Shown: positions 7,794 to 17,125 of the stretch, in pieces | How positions within the stretch are numbered: the first letter of the stretch is position 1 | Layout: the number at the start of each line of letters is the position of its first letter | Assembly: GCA_963839645.1 (NCBI GenBank) | Contig: CAWIVZ010000001.1 | Location: forward strand, 434,001-498,000 | Direction of reading: 5' to 3' | Length of the DNA stretch: 64,000 bases | DNA from: PALSA-911 sp963839645 | GTDB lineage: Bacteria; Pseudomonadota; Alphaproteobacteria; Acetobacterales; Acetobacteraceae | The notes under the pieces: generated by a model | Told to the model about the DNA's origin: nothing | Seen by the model: only the letters and a program-made list of their open reading frames with translations | Databases searched by the model: none | Position numbers and translations under genes: made by a program

Positions 7794-9717
7794 CGAGCAC
7801 CTCGCCGAGAACGTGGTCGCGCAGCACCAGGCTGGCCAGCTTCAGGGCGTCGGAGGCCGCTTCCAGGGCGACGCCGATGGCGGCGGCGACGTGCAGCTGG
7901 CGGAAGTCGCGGGCGTCGTTCACCAGGGCGGCGGTCAGCGCCCGTTCCAGTTCGTCGGCGCGCTGCTCCGACACGCCGATCGCATCGACGGCGGTGAGGA
8001 AGCCTTCCGCGTCCTCCTGGCCGCCGGGGTCCTCGATATGGCCGGCATGGCCGACCGCGCGCACCCAGTCCTGCGCCGCCTCCACCAGCGTGTCGCCCAG
8101 CGCCTGAAGCTGGGCGGCGATGGCGTCCGCTTTCGCCTTCGATGGCTCCACGTCGGCCAGCATGCCGAGCAGGAACACGGCATCCTCCAGCCCGTCGGCG
8201 GCGTCGTCGGCGACTTCCAGCACGCGGCGGAACACCGCGTGATCGGGTCGGAGGCGGACCATTTCGCGCACCTCGATGACCAACAGATCCGCGTCGTGCT
8301 CCAGGCGCTTGCCGCGGCGGGCGCGCCGTTCGGCCGACTCGCCGGTGCCCGAAAGACCGTCGCGCGCCAGGGAGGCGAGGTCGAAGACGAGGGCGGCGTG
8401 ATCGGCGGCGAGGCGCAGCAGCTGGGTCTGCAGGCTGCTGAAATGCTGTTGCAGCTGGGCGCGGACGCGGTCGCGGATCAGGGAGTGGGACTGGCGCGCG
8501 CGCATGCCCTCGCTGGCGGTGCGCAGCACGAACTGGAAGAACGCCACCGTCTCCGCCTCGCCCAGCAGGTCGCACAGCCGGTCGCCGAAATGGATGCCCG
8601 AGACGGACGCCGCCTCGATCGCCTGGTTGACCAGGTGGGCGCCGCCGAGCTCCAGGAAGCCGCGATGGCCGACCTCGGCTTGCGCGGCCCAGCGCAGCAC
8701 CTCGATGCGCTGGGGTCCCTTCAGAAAGCCGCGCAGCTGCTTGCGGGCACGGTTCCAGTCGATCAGGAACACGAGGCGCGAGCCGAGATGCTCGAGGAAG
8801 CGCAGGCAGTCCGCCTCCTTCTCGGCGACGAACCGGCCGGAGGCGAGATGGAACGGCGCGCCGCCGGCCAGGGCGTCGGTCTGCATCGTGCGCACCGGCT
8901 CCCAGGCGACCGGAAAGACGTCCAGCATGCCCTTGAAGAACTGCAGCCGTTCCAGATGCACGTCGGTATGGGTGATGGTGACGGCGAGGTCCTCGACATG
9001 GATCACGATGACATGGGCGTCGGTGGTGCCGATGTCGTTCTGGATCATCAGGCGGCCATCCGCGCGGGTGGCGGTGGTGGCCAGGCCCGGATGGTTGAAT
9101 TTCAGCCCGGCGGTGCGGTTCAGCCCGGCCATGAACGCCTTGATGCGCAGGCGATCCGCCGGCGTGACGGCATAGACGGAGGCGCCGTCCAGCACTTCCT
9201 CGGCGAGGTCCGCCTGCAGCAGGTTCAGCCGCTTGTGCAGGTCGATCACCAGCTGGTGCAGGCTGTCGGCGCTGGCGCTGCCGGGGCGGGTCATGGCGTC
9301 GATCGCCACGGGTTCCAGCAGATCGCCGTCCCCTTTCGGCAGGCAGGCGAGACAGGCTTCGAGCCGCCCGGCGAACCCCGCCGCTCCCGCGTCCGCGGCC
9401 AGAACGGGTTTGGCCATGATCCGCATGTCGGCGGCAATCCGGCGCAGGATCGCCTCGGCGCCCGGCAGCCGGCACGCATCGCCCTCGCGGCGGGCGGCGG
9501 CGATCGCGGTGTCGAGGGTCGCGTCGTTCAGGCCGCAGGCGATCCGTTCGCGGCGCAGGGACGGCGCCGGCTGCTCGGGATGCGCGGCCTGGCTGAGCGC
9601 CATTTGCAGGAGGGAGAAATAGAACTTCACCCTGTCGTTGGCCGCCAGCGCGGCGTTGAGCTGCGCCGGGGAGAGCGGGCCGACCTCGCCAAGCGCATGC
9701 AGCACTTCGGTCTTCAT
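7786..9717 (-). CDS. Large protein with C-terminal PhoU/DUF47-like region
   Basis: A 643-residue protein. The start is ATG 9717, preceded by an AGAGGA ribosome binding site 8 bases upstream; the open frame continues another 47 codons without support. About the last 200 residues are helical with a PhoU/DUF47-like pattern (RRGKRLEHDADLLVIEVREM, then VADDAADGLEDAVFLL). The middle (about 230–430) has short beta-rich stretches such as AHVIVIHVEDLAVTITHTDV and resembles no family I can name. It is the first gene of a likely leftward operon with the dikinase-like gene and a glycerol-phosphate-type importer. A role in phosphate sensing or as partner of the dikinase is inference. Confidence 0.65.
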   Translation of the reverse strand: MKTEVLHALGEVGPLSPAQLNAALAANDRVKFYFSLLQMALSQAAHPEQPAPSLRRERIACGLNDATLDTAIAAARREGDACRLPGAEAILRRIAADMRIMAKPVLAADAGAAGFAGRLEACLACLPKGDGDLLEPVAIDAMTRPGSASADSLHQLVIDLHKRLNLLQADLAEEVLDGASVYAVTPADRLRIKAFMAGLNRTAGLKFNHPGLATTATRADGRLMIQNDIGTTDAHVIVIHVEDLAVTITHTDVHLERLQFFKGMLDVFPVAWEPVRTMQTDALAGGAPFHLASGRFVAEKEADCLRFLEHLGSRLVFLIDWNRARKQLRGFLKGPQRIEVLRWAAQAEVGHRGFLELGGAHLVNQAIEAASVSGIHFGDRLCDLLGEAETVAFFQFVLRTASEGMRARQSHSLIRDRVRAQLQQHFSSLQTQLLRLAADHAALVFDLASLARDGLSGTGESAERRARRGKRLEHDADLLVIEVREMVRLRPDHAVFRRVLEVADDAADGLEDAVFLLGMLADVEPSKAKADAIAAQLQALGDTLVEAAQDWVRAVGHAGHIEDPGGQEDAEGFLTAVDAIGVSEQRADELERALTAALVNDARDFRQLHVAAAIGVALEAASDALKLASLVLRDHVLGEVLGG

Positions 9718-9790
9718 GGGGCGTCCTCTGGATCGGTCGGTGCGGTTGGTCCCAGCATGCGAATTGTACCGCCGGGGCCGGCCGGGAACC

Positions 9791-9804
9791 TTGACCTGTA
9801 TCAA
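9791..9804. promoter_or_regulatory. FNR/FixK/ANR-like box
   Basis: The 14-mer TTGACCTGTATCAA differs at one position from the FNR-family consensus TTGAT-N4-ATCAA. It lies 74–87 bp upstream of the PhoU-like gene start and 174 bp upstream of phnC, inside the divergent intergenic region. This suggests oxygen-responsive control of the leftward operon. Confidence 0.5.
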
Positions 9805-9849
9805 CCAGCACCCGCGGCTGCGGAGACGGCCGCCAAATGCCGCACAGTA

Positions 9850-9899
9850 TTGAGCCAATGGAACTGCCGTCTATTGGCCCAACCCGGGCGATTGGCCCA
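9850..9899. promoter_or_regulatory. Repeated ATTGGCCCA operator-like half-sites
   Basis: ATTGGCCCA occurs at 9873–9881 and again at 9891–9899, 18 bp apart (nearly two helical turns), with an inverted relative (TTGAGCCAAT) at 9850–9859. They lie just upstream of phnC, where a regulator or polymerase would bind. No known regulator could be assigned. Confidence 0.35.
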
Positions 9900-9977
9900 T
9901 TGTCATTAAATCTTCAACCCGACCGGATCGGCCCTCTGCCATAAGCTTTATCGTCTCAGCTTGCAGGTGGGCTTTCG

Positions 9978-10793
9978 ATGCTGGTTATCGAGGGGATGTC
10001 GTGCGTCTTCGGACAGACACGCGCCGTGAATAGTGTGTCCCTGTCCATCCCGCGCGGCACATTCGTTGGCGTGATCGGTCGTTCCGGCGCCGGCAAGTCG
10101 ACCCTGCTGCGGTCGCTGAACCGTCTGGTGCAGCCCAGCGAGGGCCGCATCCTGTGGAACGGCGAGGACGTGTCCCGGCTGAACGGCCGCGCGCTGCGCG
10201 ACTGGCGGCGGCGCTGCGCCATGATCTTTCAGCAGTTCAATCTGGTCGGGCGGCTGGATGTGCTGACCAATGTGCTGACCGGACGGCTGGCGCATACGCC
10301 GGGCTGGCGTTCCAACCTGAAGCTGTGGAGCGCCGAGGACCGGGCGATCGGCATGGCGGCGCTGGACCAGCTGGACATCGCCGGCCTCGCCTCGCAGCGC
10401 GCCGACACGCTTTCCGGCGGCCAGCAGCAGCGTGTGGCCATCTGCCGGGCGCTGGTGCAGGAGCCGGACATCATCCTGGCCGACGAGCCGGTCGCCTCGC
10501 TCGATCCGCGCAACGCGCGCATCGTCATGGACGCGCTGCAGCGCATCAACCGCCATTTCGGCCTGACCGTGCTGTGCAACCTGCACTCGCTCGACCTGGC
10601 CCGCCTCTATTGCGACCGGCTGGTCGGCATGGCCGCCGGCCGGCTGGTGTTCGACGATTTGCCGGCCGCGCTGACCGACGCGGCGGCGCGCGAGCTGTAC
10701 GGCATCGAGGCCGACGACGTGCTCGACGCACCTTTTCCAGCGCAGGCGGATGCCGGACCTGCCGGCGCCATCGCCACCGCGGCGACCGCCTGA
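9978..10793 (+). CDS. phnC: Phosphonate ABC transporter ATP-binding protein PhnC
   Basis: A 271-residue ATPase of the phosphonate/phosphite importer. Walker A is GRSGAGKST (about residues 34–42), the Q-loop region is MIFQQFNLVGRLDVLTNVL, the ABC signature is LSGGQQQRVAICRAL, and Walker B is IILADEPVASLDP. The QFNLV...VLTNVLTGRL block is characteristic of PhnC. It is the first gene of phnC-D-E-E, divergent from the PhoU-like/dikinase operon. Phosphonate, phosphite or a related phosphorus compound is the expected substrate. Confidence 0.9.
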   Translation: MLVIEGMSCVFGQTRAVNSVSLSIPRGTFVGVIGRSGAGKSTLLRSLNRLVQPSEGRILWNGEDVSRLNGRALRDWRRRCAMIFQQFNLVGRLDVLTNVLTGRLAHTPGWRSNLKLWSAEDRAIGMAALDQLDIAGLASQRADTLSGGQQQRVAICRALVQEPDIILADEPVASLDPRNARIVMDALQRINRHFGLTVLCNLHSLDLARLYCDRLVGMAAGRLVFDDLPAALTDAAARELYGIEADDVLDAPFPAQADAGPAGAIATAATA

Positions 10794-10850
10794 GCGGATC
10801 GCCGCCCGCCTTCACTCCTCGCCATTTACCCAGCAACAGAGGATATCGTG

Positions 10851-11804
10851 ATGATCCAACGTCGTACCGTGCTCGCCGGCCTTGCGGCTGGCGCCGCCGT
10901 CCCGTTCGCCGTGCCCGCTCTCGCCCAGTCTTCCACCCAGTCCTGGAAGGCGAAATATCCCGAACTGTTCTATGCGGTGGTTCCCGCCGAGAACGCCTCC
11001 GGCGTCACCGAGCGGTTCGACGCCCTTCGCCGCCTATCTGAGCCAGGCAGCTCGGCACCAAGGTGACGCTGCGCATCGCCAACGACTATGCCGCGGTGAT
11101 CGAGGGCCAGCGCGCGGGCAACATCCAGATCGGCTATTACGGCCCGGCCTCGTTCTCCCGCGCCCGGCTGACCGGGGTGAAGACCGACGCGTTCATCATC
11201 GACGTGAACAGCGACGGCACCAAGGGCTATTATTCGGTGTTCTACGTGCGCGCCAACAGCCCGTACAAGACGATCGAAGACCTGAAGGGCAAGAACCTCG
11301 GACTGGTCGATCCGAATTCGACCTCCGGCTACAACATGCCGATGTACACGCTGGACAAGCACGACATCAGCGCCGAGACATTCTTCAACAAGGTGCTGGT
11401 CACCGGCAGCCATGAGAACGCGGTGATCTCGCTGGCCCAGGGCACCGTGGATGTCTGCGCCAACTGGTGGAATGCCGACGACGACAGCAACCTGACGCGC
11501 ATGCTGTCCAAGGGCATGGTGAAGGGACGCCGACGGCAGGCTGCTGAAGAAGGACGATTTCCGCATCATCCTGAAGTCGGACCTGATCATCAATTCGCCG
11601 ACCGCGATGCTGACCTCGCTGCCGGACGATCTCAAGGCCGCCATCCGGACGGCGTTCCTGGACGCGGCGAAGAACGACAAGGCCGCGTTCGACCGGCTTT
11701 CCGACGGCAAGAACCAGCCTTGGCAGCCGATCGACAACGCCGCCTACAACGACACGATCAAGCTGATCCAGTTCGTCGACGGGCTGCGCAAGAAGAGCGC
11801 CTGA
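10851..11804 (+). CDS. phnD: Phosphonate-type ABC substrate-binding protein PhnD (frameshifted)
   Basis: Periplasmic phosphate/phosphite/phosphonate-binding protein. The start at ATG 10851 follows AGAGGA; the N-terminus (MIQRRTVLAGLAAGAAVPFA) is a Tat-like signal ending at PALAQ. The sequence then passes through three frames: up to about 11028, a short stretch to about 11047, a long middle part (VTLRIANDYAAVIEGQRAGN onward) to about 11524, and the end (KDDFRIILKSDLIINSPTAM to FVDGLRKKSA). Each break is explained by one extra G or C. The combined length of about 316 residues is normal. It lies between phnC and the first permease gene. Confidence 0.82.
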
Positions 11805-11860
11805 TCGCGGCTGACAGGCGGGCCCCGGCGCTTCGGGGCCCGCGAGCCGCGCGGCCCGCC

Positions 11861-12755
11861 ATGGATCACACCGTCATCATTCCGCCCGACGCGCAGCTGG
11901 AACCGTTGCTGCGCGCCTATCGCGCGGCGGTCGCCGCCAAGCGCCGGCAATTCCTGATCGGGCTTGCCGTCATGGCGGCGGCGTTCGCGCTGGCCTGCGT
12001 CGGCGCCGAGGTGGATCCCGCGCTGTTCTGGGAAAAGCTCGGAAATTTCACCAGCTATTTCGACCGGCTGGCGCATCTGGACAGCGGCGCGCGTCGTGCT
12101 GGAGCGATCCCGCCGAATGGTTCTGGGGCCTGTGGCGCTGGGCGCGGCTGCTGCGCGACACGCTGCTGATCGCCTATGTCGGGACCTTGACCGGGGCGGT
12201 GTTCGCGTTTTGCGGCGGCTTTCTGTGCAGCCGCAATCTGGTTTCCAGCGCACCTGCTGCGCTTCGCGGTGCGCCGCCTGCTGGAGATTCTGCCGGACGG
12301 TGCCGGATATCGTGTTCGCGCTGATCTTCGTCGCCGCGTTCGGGCTCGGCGCCCTGCCCGGCGTGCTGGCGATCGCCATTCACACGACCGGGGCATTGGG
12401 AAAACTGTTCTCCGAGGTGGTCGAGAACATCGACATGAAGCCGGTGGAGGGGATCGCGGCCAGCGGTGGCGGCTGGATCGCGCAGGTGCGCTTCGGCGTG
12501 GTGCCGCAGGTGCTGTCGAACTTCGCCAGCTATGCGCGTGCTGCGCTTCGAGATCAATGTGCGCGGCGCCGCGGTGATCGGCTTCGTCGGCGCCGGCGGC
12601 ATCGGCGAGGAACTGATCATCGCCATCCGCAAGTTCTTCTATTCCGACGTCAGCGCGATGCTGGTGATGATCGTGGTCTGCGTCATGGTGCATCGACACG
12701 CTTTCGGAAAGGCTGCGCCACCGTCTGCTGGCGATGGATGCGAGCGCGAGCATGA
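11861..12755 (+). pseudogene. phnE: Phosphonate ABC permease PhnE, first copy (multiple frameshifts)
   Basis: Inner-membrane permease of the phosphonate importer. It starts at ATG 11861 (MDHTVIIPPDAQ). PhnE blocks are found in shifting frames: FCGGFLCSRNL, then TVPDIVFALIFVAAFGLG, HTTGALGKLFSEVVENIDMK, LLRFEINVRGAA and GFVGAGGIGEELI. At least five shifts are needed, near 12094, 12240, 12296, 12540 and 12692, mostly one extra base each. The end at 12755 is inferred from a TGA that overlaps the next ATG (ATGA); in the sequence as given the frame runs on into the second permease. Confidence 0.7.
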
Positions 12756-13624
12756 GCGGCCGATCTCCGCTGAGAGCCGCGTTCCTGGCCGACCGGGAAC
12801 GCATCGCCTTGCGGCACGGCGCGTTGCTGGACCCGGGCTGGCGGTCGCGCCTGGGCACGCTTTCCATCTTCGGCGCCGGCGTCGGCGCTGTACGTCGCCA
12901 GCTTCTTCCTGCTGGACATGTCGCTGTCGCATCTGATCGGCGGCTTCTGGCGGCTGACCGACATCGTCGGGCTGATGGTGCCGCCGACGCCAGGAAGCTT
13001 GAGCCGGTTCTACCTGTATGTCGGGGCCATCGGGCAGACGCTGGCGATCGCCTTTCTCGGCACGCTGCTGGCCGCGCTGCTGGCGGTGCCGATGGGGTTC
13101 CTGGCGGCGCGCAACGTGGTCGCCAACCGCGTCCTGCATCTCCTGGCGCGGCGCTCGCTGGATACCATCCGCAGCGTCGATACGCTGATCTGGGCGCTGA
13201 TCTGGATCAACGTCGTCGGGCTCGGCCCGTTCGCCGGCGTGCTGGCCATCATGTGCTCGACCGATTTCGGCGCCTTCGGCAAGCTGATGTCCGAGGCGAT
13301 CGAGACCGCGAGCCGACAAGCCGGTGGAGGGCATCCTGGCCGCCGGCGGCAGCCGGCTTCGGCGCGATCCGGTTCGGCATGGTGCCGCAGGTGCTGCCGG
13401 TTTTCGCCAGCCAGGTGCTGTATTTTTTCGAATCCAACACCCGCTCGGCGACGATCATCGGCATTGTCGGGGCGGGCGGGATCGGGTTGCAGCTGTCCGA
13501 ACTGATCCGCGTGCTGGAATGGCAGCAGGCGGCGTTCGTCATCCTGATGGTGCTGGTGACGGTGGCCGCGATCGACCAGATCTCGCAGCTTCTGCGCGGC
13601 GCCATCATCGGGCGCCGGCGCTGA
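12752..13624 (+). CDS. phnE: Phosphonate ABC permease PhnE, second copy (frameshifted)
   Basis: Second PhnE-type permease, starting at ATG 12752 (MSGRSPLRAAFLADRERIAL). Most of it reads in a second frame (LLDMSLSHLIGGFWRLTDIV, PMGFLAARNVV, LDTIRSVDTLIWALIWINVV) and the end returns to the first (GFGAIRFGMVPQVLPVFASQ, GIVGAGGIGLQLSELI). Breaks near 12893, 13316 and 13350 each fit one extra C. Two adjacent permease genes are common in phosphonate and phosphite importers and probably form a heterodimer. Confidence 0.78.
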   Translation: MSGRSPLRAAFLADRERIALRHGALLDPGWRSRLGTLSIFGAGVGAVRRQLLPAGHVAVASDRRLLAADRHRRADGAADARKLEPVLPVCRGHRADAGDRLSRHAAGRAAGGADGVPGGAQRGRQPRPASPGAALAGYHPQRRYADLGADLDQRRRARPVRRRAGHHVLDRFRRLRQADVRGDRDREPTSRWRASWPPAAAGFGAIRFGMVPQVLPVFASQVLYFFESNTRSATIIGIVGAGGIGLQLSELIRVLEWQQAAFVILMVLVTVAAIDQISQLLRGAIIGRRR

Positions 13625-13707
13625 CCGCGGGTCTGGCCGGTATCCCCAGGCAATATTAGACTTCCCGCAACAGGCCACGAGGTGGCCGGCAAGCGGGAGG
13701 AACACCC

Positions 13708-14691
13708 ATGGCAAGCGACAGCACCCCGGCCCATTCGGGCCATGCCGGGCGATGGGAAACGCCATCGCCGATCCGCTACCCCGATCCCGACATCGTCGTG
13801 CTCGACCCGCGCTTTCAGCACCTGGTGCTCGGCCACGCGGCGATCGAGCGGATCGCGACCGGCTGCCGCTTCACCGAGGGGCCGGTGTGGTTCGGCGACC
13901 TGCGCCAGCTGGTGTTCAGCGACATCCCCAACGACCGGCTGATGCGCTGGGACGAGGAGACCGGCGCGGTGGCGCCGTTCCGCCGGCCCGCCGGCTATCC
14001 GGACGGCAACACGCGCGACCGGCAGGGCCGGCTGATCACCGCCGAGCTCGGCACCCGCCGGCTGACCCGCACCGAGCATGACGGGCGGGTGACGGTTCTG
14101 GCCGATCATTACGAAGGCACGCGGCTGACCGGCGCCAACGACGTGATCGTGAAATCGGACGGCTCGATCTGGTTCAGCGACAACGGCGCCGGTATCCGCG
14201 GCAACTACCTGGGCGACAAGGCGGCGCAGGAGCTGCCGTTCCGGGTCTATCGCATCGACGGCGAGAGCGGGGAGATGACCATCGCGGTGGGCGACATGGA
14301 GCGGCCGAACGGGCTGTGCTTCTCGCCCGACGAAAGCCGGCTCTATGTCGTCGATACGCCTTCGGGGCGGAAGACCACGCATGTCTATGACGTGGCCGAG
14401 GATGGCCGCACCGTGCGCAACGGCCGGGTTTTCTTCGACGGCACGCCGGGCTATGCCGACGGCATCCGTTGCGACACCGAGGGCAATGTCTGGTGCGGCT
14501 TCTCCGGCGGGCCGGGGCAGGACGGGGTGGCGGTGTTCGCGCCGGACGGCACGCTGATCGGGCGCATCCTGCTGCCCGAGCGCTGCGCCAATCTGTGCTT
14601 CGGCGGGCTGAAGCGGAACCGGCTGTTCATGACCGCCAGCCAGTCGGTCTATGCGCTGTATGTCGAGGCGCAGGGGGTGGCCGGCGGGTAG
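13708..14691 (+). CDS. SMP-30/gluconolactonase/LRE-family protein
   Basis: A 327-residue beta-propeller lactonase. The start at ATG 13708 follows GGGAGG. Family signatures include CRFTEGPVWFGDLRQLVFSD near residues 52–71, GANDVIVKSDGSIWFSD near the middle, and FSPDESRLYVVDT, with Glu/Asn/Asp metal ligands in the expected places. No signal peptide is present. It hydrolyses sugar-acid lactones or related esters. It follows the phosphonate permease by 83 bp, so it could be in that operon or separately transcribed. Confidence 0.85.
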   Translation: MASDSTPAHSGHAGRWETPSPIRYPDPDIVVLDPRFQHLVLGHAAIERIATGCRFTEGPVWFGDLRQLVFSDIPNDRLMRWDEETGAVAPFRRPAGYPDGNTRDRQGRLITAELGTRRLTRTEHDGRVTVLADHYEGTRLTGANDVIVKSDGSIWFSDNGAGIRGNYLGDKAAQELPFRVYRIDGESGEMTIAVGDMERPNGLCFSPDESRLYVVDTPSGRKTTHVYDVAEDGRTVRNGRVFFDGTPGYADGIRCDTEGNVWCGFSGGPGQDGVAVFAPDGTLIGRILLPERCANLCFGGLKRNRLFMTASQSVYALYVEAQGVAGG

Positions 14692-14697
14692 ACGACG

Positions 14698-16305
14698 CTA
14701 TCCGCCGCGCGCGTCCTGCAGGACCATCGCGGCGCCTTTTTCCGCGATCATGATCGTCGGCGCGTTGGTGTTGGTGGAGGTTACCGCCGGCATCACCGAG
14801 GCGTCGATCACCCGCAGGCCCTGCATTCCGTGCACGCGCAGCCGGTCGTCGACCACCGCCATCGTGTCCGGACCCATCTTGCAGGTGCAGGTGGCGTGGA
14901 ACACGGTGCCGCCGGTCTGGCGGGCATATTCCAGCAGGTCGTCGTCGGTGACGGTCGCGCTGCCGGGCACGGTTTCCGCGACGACGTACTGCGCCAGCGC
15001 CGGGGCGGCGAACAGGCGGCGGATGAATTGCAGGCCGCCGATCACGGCACGACGGTCGGTCTCGGCACTCAGGTAGCGCGGGTTGATCGCCGGCGCCTCT
15101 TCCGGGCGGTTGGACTTGGCTTCCACGTAGCCGCGGCTTTGCGGGCGCATCTGCCACATGCCGGCGGTCATGCCGGGCTTGTACGTCGAGCTCGCGGCTC
15201 ACGCCTGGGGCGTAGCTGGCGTTGGCGAACAGGCATTGCACATCCGGCGTGGCCGATTCCTCCAGCACCTTCACCGAGGCGGCGACCAGCGAGGCGGCGT
15301 AGGTCAGGATGCCCCGGCCGGCGAACACGTAGCGCATCATCTCGCCGACCAGCGGCAGGCCGCGCGATTTCTGGTTCAGCGAGGCGGCGCCGGCGACCTC
15401 GCAGGAGATGCGGGCGAGGAAATGGTCCTGCAAATTCTTGCCGACGCCGGGCAGCGCATGCAGCACCGGAATGCCGACGCGGCCGAGATGGGCCGGATCG
15501 CCGACGCCGGATAGTTGCAGGATGTGCGGCGAGCCGATCGCGCCGGCGGACAGGATGACCTCCCTTGCCGCGCTGACCAGCTCGATCCTGCCGTCGCGGG
15601 CGAACTCGACGCCGATGGCGCGGGTGCCGTCGAACAGGATGCGGTGCACCAGGGCGCCGGTGATCACTTCCAGGTTGGGGCGCTTCATGGCCGGGCGCAG
15701 ATAGCTGCGCGCGGCGCTGGCGCGGCGGCGGCCGCCACGGGTCTGCTGCACCCAGCCGATGCCGTCGCCGGCGCCGGCGGCAGGTCGTTGACGTCCTCGC
15801 GGTACTCGAGGCCGATCTGCTGGCCGGCCTCGATCGCGGCCTGGCAGAGCAGCGGCTGGTCGGCGGTGCGCGAGGTGAACAGCGGGCCGCCCTTGCCGTG
15901 CACGGCGTCGGCCTGGCCTTCCCAGTTCTCGGATTTCTTGAAGAACGGTTCCACGTCGTCCCACGTCCAGCCGCGATTGCCGAGCTGGCCCCAATGGTCG
16001 AAATCCTCCGGCTGGCCGCGGACATAGATCATGCCGTTGATCGAGCTGGAGCCGCCCAGCACCCGACCGCGCGGGAAGTTGATGGCGCGCCCGGCGGTGC
16101 CGGGATCGGGCTCGGCCTTGAAGCCCCAGGTCAGCGTGGGGTGGTCGAGCAGCTTCATGTAACCGGCGGGGATGTGGATCAGCGGGTTCCAGTCGCGCCC
16201 GCCGGCCTCGATCAGCAGCACGCGGTTGGCGGGATCCTCGGTGAGCCGGTTGGCCAGGACGCAGCCGGCCGAGCCGGCGCCGATGATGACGTAGTCCGCT
16301 TGCAT
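14698..16305 (-). CDS. GMC-family FAD oxidoreductase (frameshifted)
   Basis: Choline/alcohol dehydrogenase-type flavoprotein of about 535 residues, starting at ATG 16305. The N-terminal ADP-binding fold is ADYVIIGAGSAGCVLANRL, followed by the GMC signature GRVLGGSSSINGMIYVRG. The middle reads in a second frame (ILSAGAIGSPHILQLSGVGD). The end reads in a third (TGGTVFHATCTCKMG, then RVIDASVMPAVTSTNTNAPT), containing the catalytic His and Asn region. One extra base each near 15778 and 15175 explains the breaks. It is the last gene of a leftward catabolic operon and probably oxidises a primary or secondary alcohol intermediate. Confidence 0.85.
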
Positions 16306-16328
16306 GGGAGCTTCCTTCCGGCGGCCGG

Positions 16329-17108
16329 CTAATCCGTAATGATGCCGCCATCGACGTTGTAGCACTGCCCGGTGATGTTGCGCGCGCCGGGCGAGGCCAG
16401 GAACACCGCCATCGCGGCGATGTCCTCGGGGTCGTTGGCGCGGCGGATCGGGATCGCCTCGACCTGCCGGCGTGCCATCTCCTCCTCGCTCACGCCTTCC
16501 TGTTTGGCGCGCACGGCCAGGTTGGCCATGCCCAGCGCGGTGCGGGTGACCCCGGGGCAGATCGAATTGACGTTGATGTTGAAGCCGCCAAGCTGCTGGG
16601 CGGCGGTTTTCGTCAGGCTGATCACCGCGCCCTTGCTGGCCGCGTAGGCGGCGTTGGAGGTGCCTTGATAGCCCTTGCCGGCGATCGAGGCGATGTTGAT
16701 GATCCGGCCGCTGCGTTGCGGGATCATCTCGCGCGCCACCCGTTGCAGGCAGAAGAAAACGCCTTTGGCGTTGACGCGGTGGATGCGGTCCCAGTCGGCC
16801 TCGGTGATGTCCATGATGTCGGCGCGGCGGGTGACGCCGGCGTTGTTGACCAGGATGTCGATGCGGCCGAACGCTTCCAGCGCCTTGACGACCATCCGGT
16901 CGATATCCGCGAGGCTGCCCATGTCGGCCTGCACGGCCAGGCTGCGGCGCTGGGTCTGTGCGATGTCGGCGGCGGTTGCCTCCGCACCCGGGCCGTTGAT
17001 GTCCACGGTAACCACATTGGCGCCCGCCTCGGCCAGGGCGATGGCGGTGGCATGGCCGATCCCGGCGCCGGCGCCGGTGACGATCGCGGTTTGTCCAGTG
17101 AGGATCAT
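16329..17108 (-). CDS. SDR-family NAD(P)-dependent oxidoreductase, FabG-like
   Basis: A 259-residue classical short-chain dehydrogenase. The cofactor motif is TGAGAGIG (about residues 11–18), the structural NNAG is near 89, the catalytic Ser is in INIASIAG, and the Tyr/Lys pair is in YAASKGA. The Asp in VVTVDIN after the second strand favours NAD(H) over NADP(H). The C-terminus GQCYNVDGGII is typical of FabG/BdhA-like enzymes. It lies 17 bp after the enoyl-CoA hydratase gene and 23 bp before the GMC oxidoreductase, so it probably acts in the same pathway. Confidence 0.88.
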   Translation of the reverse strand: MILTGQTAIVTGAGAGIGHATAIALAEAGANVVTVDINGPGAEATAADIAQTQRRSLAVQADMGSLADIDRMVVKALEAFGRIDILVNNAGVTRRADIMDITEADWDRIHRVNAKGVFFCLQRVAREMIPQRSGRIINIASIAGKGYQGTSNAAYAASKGAVISLTKTAAQQLGGFNINVNSICPGVTRTALGMANLAVRAKQEGVSEEEMARRQVEAIPIRRANDPEDIAAMAVFLASPGARNITGQCYNVDGGIITD

Positions 17109-17125
17109 GTGTCCGTCCCTTTCCG

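Noticed and set aside
7399..9909. 836-codon open frame on the plus strand
   Set aside because: Antisense shadow of the PhoU-like and dikinase-like genes, no recognisable domain.
9978..10793. PhnC as the missing ATPase of the Ugp-like importer
   Set aside because: Its Q-loop and signature context are those of the phosphonate subfamily and it has its own permeases directly downstream.
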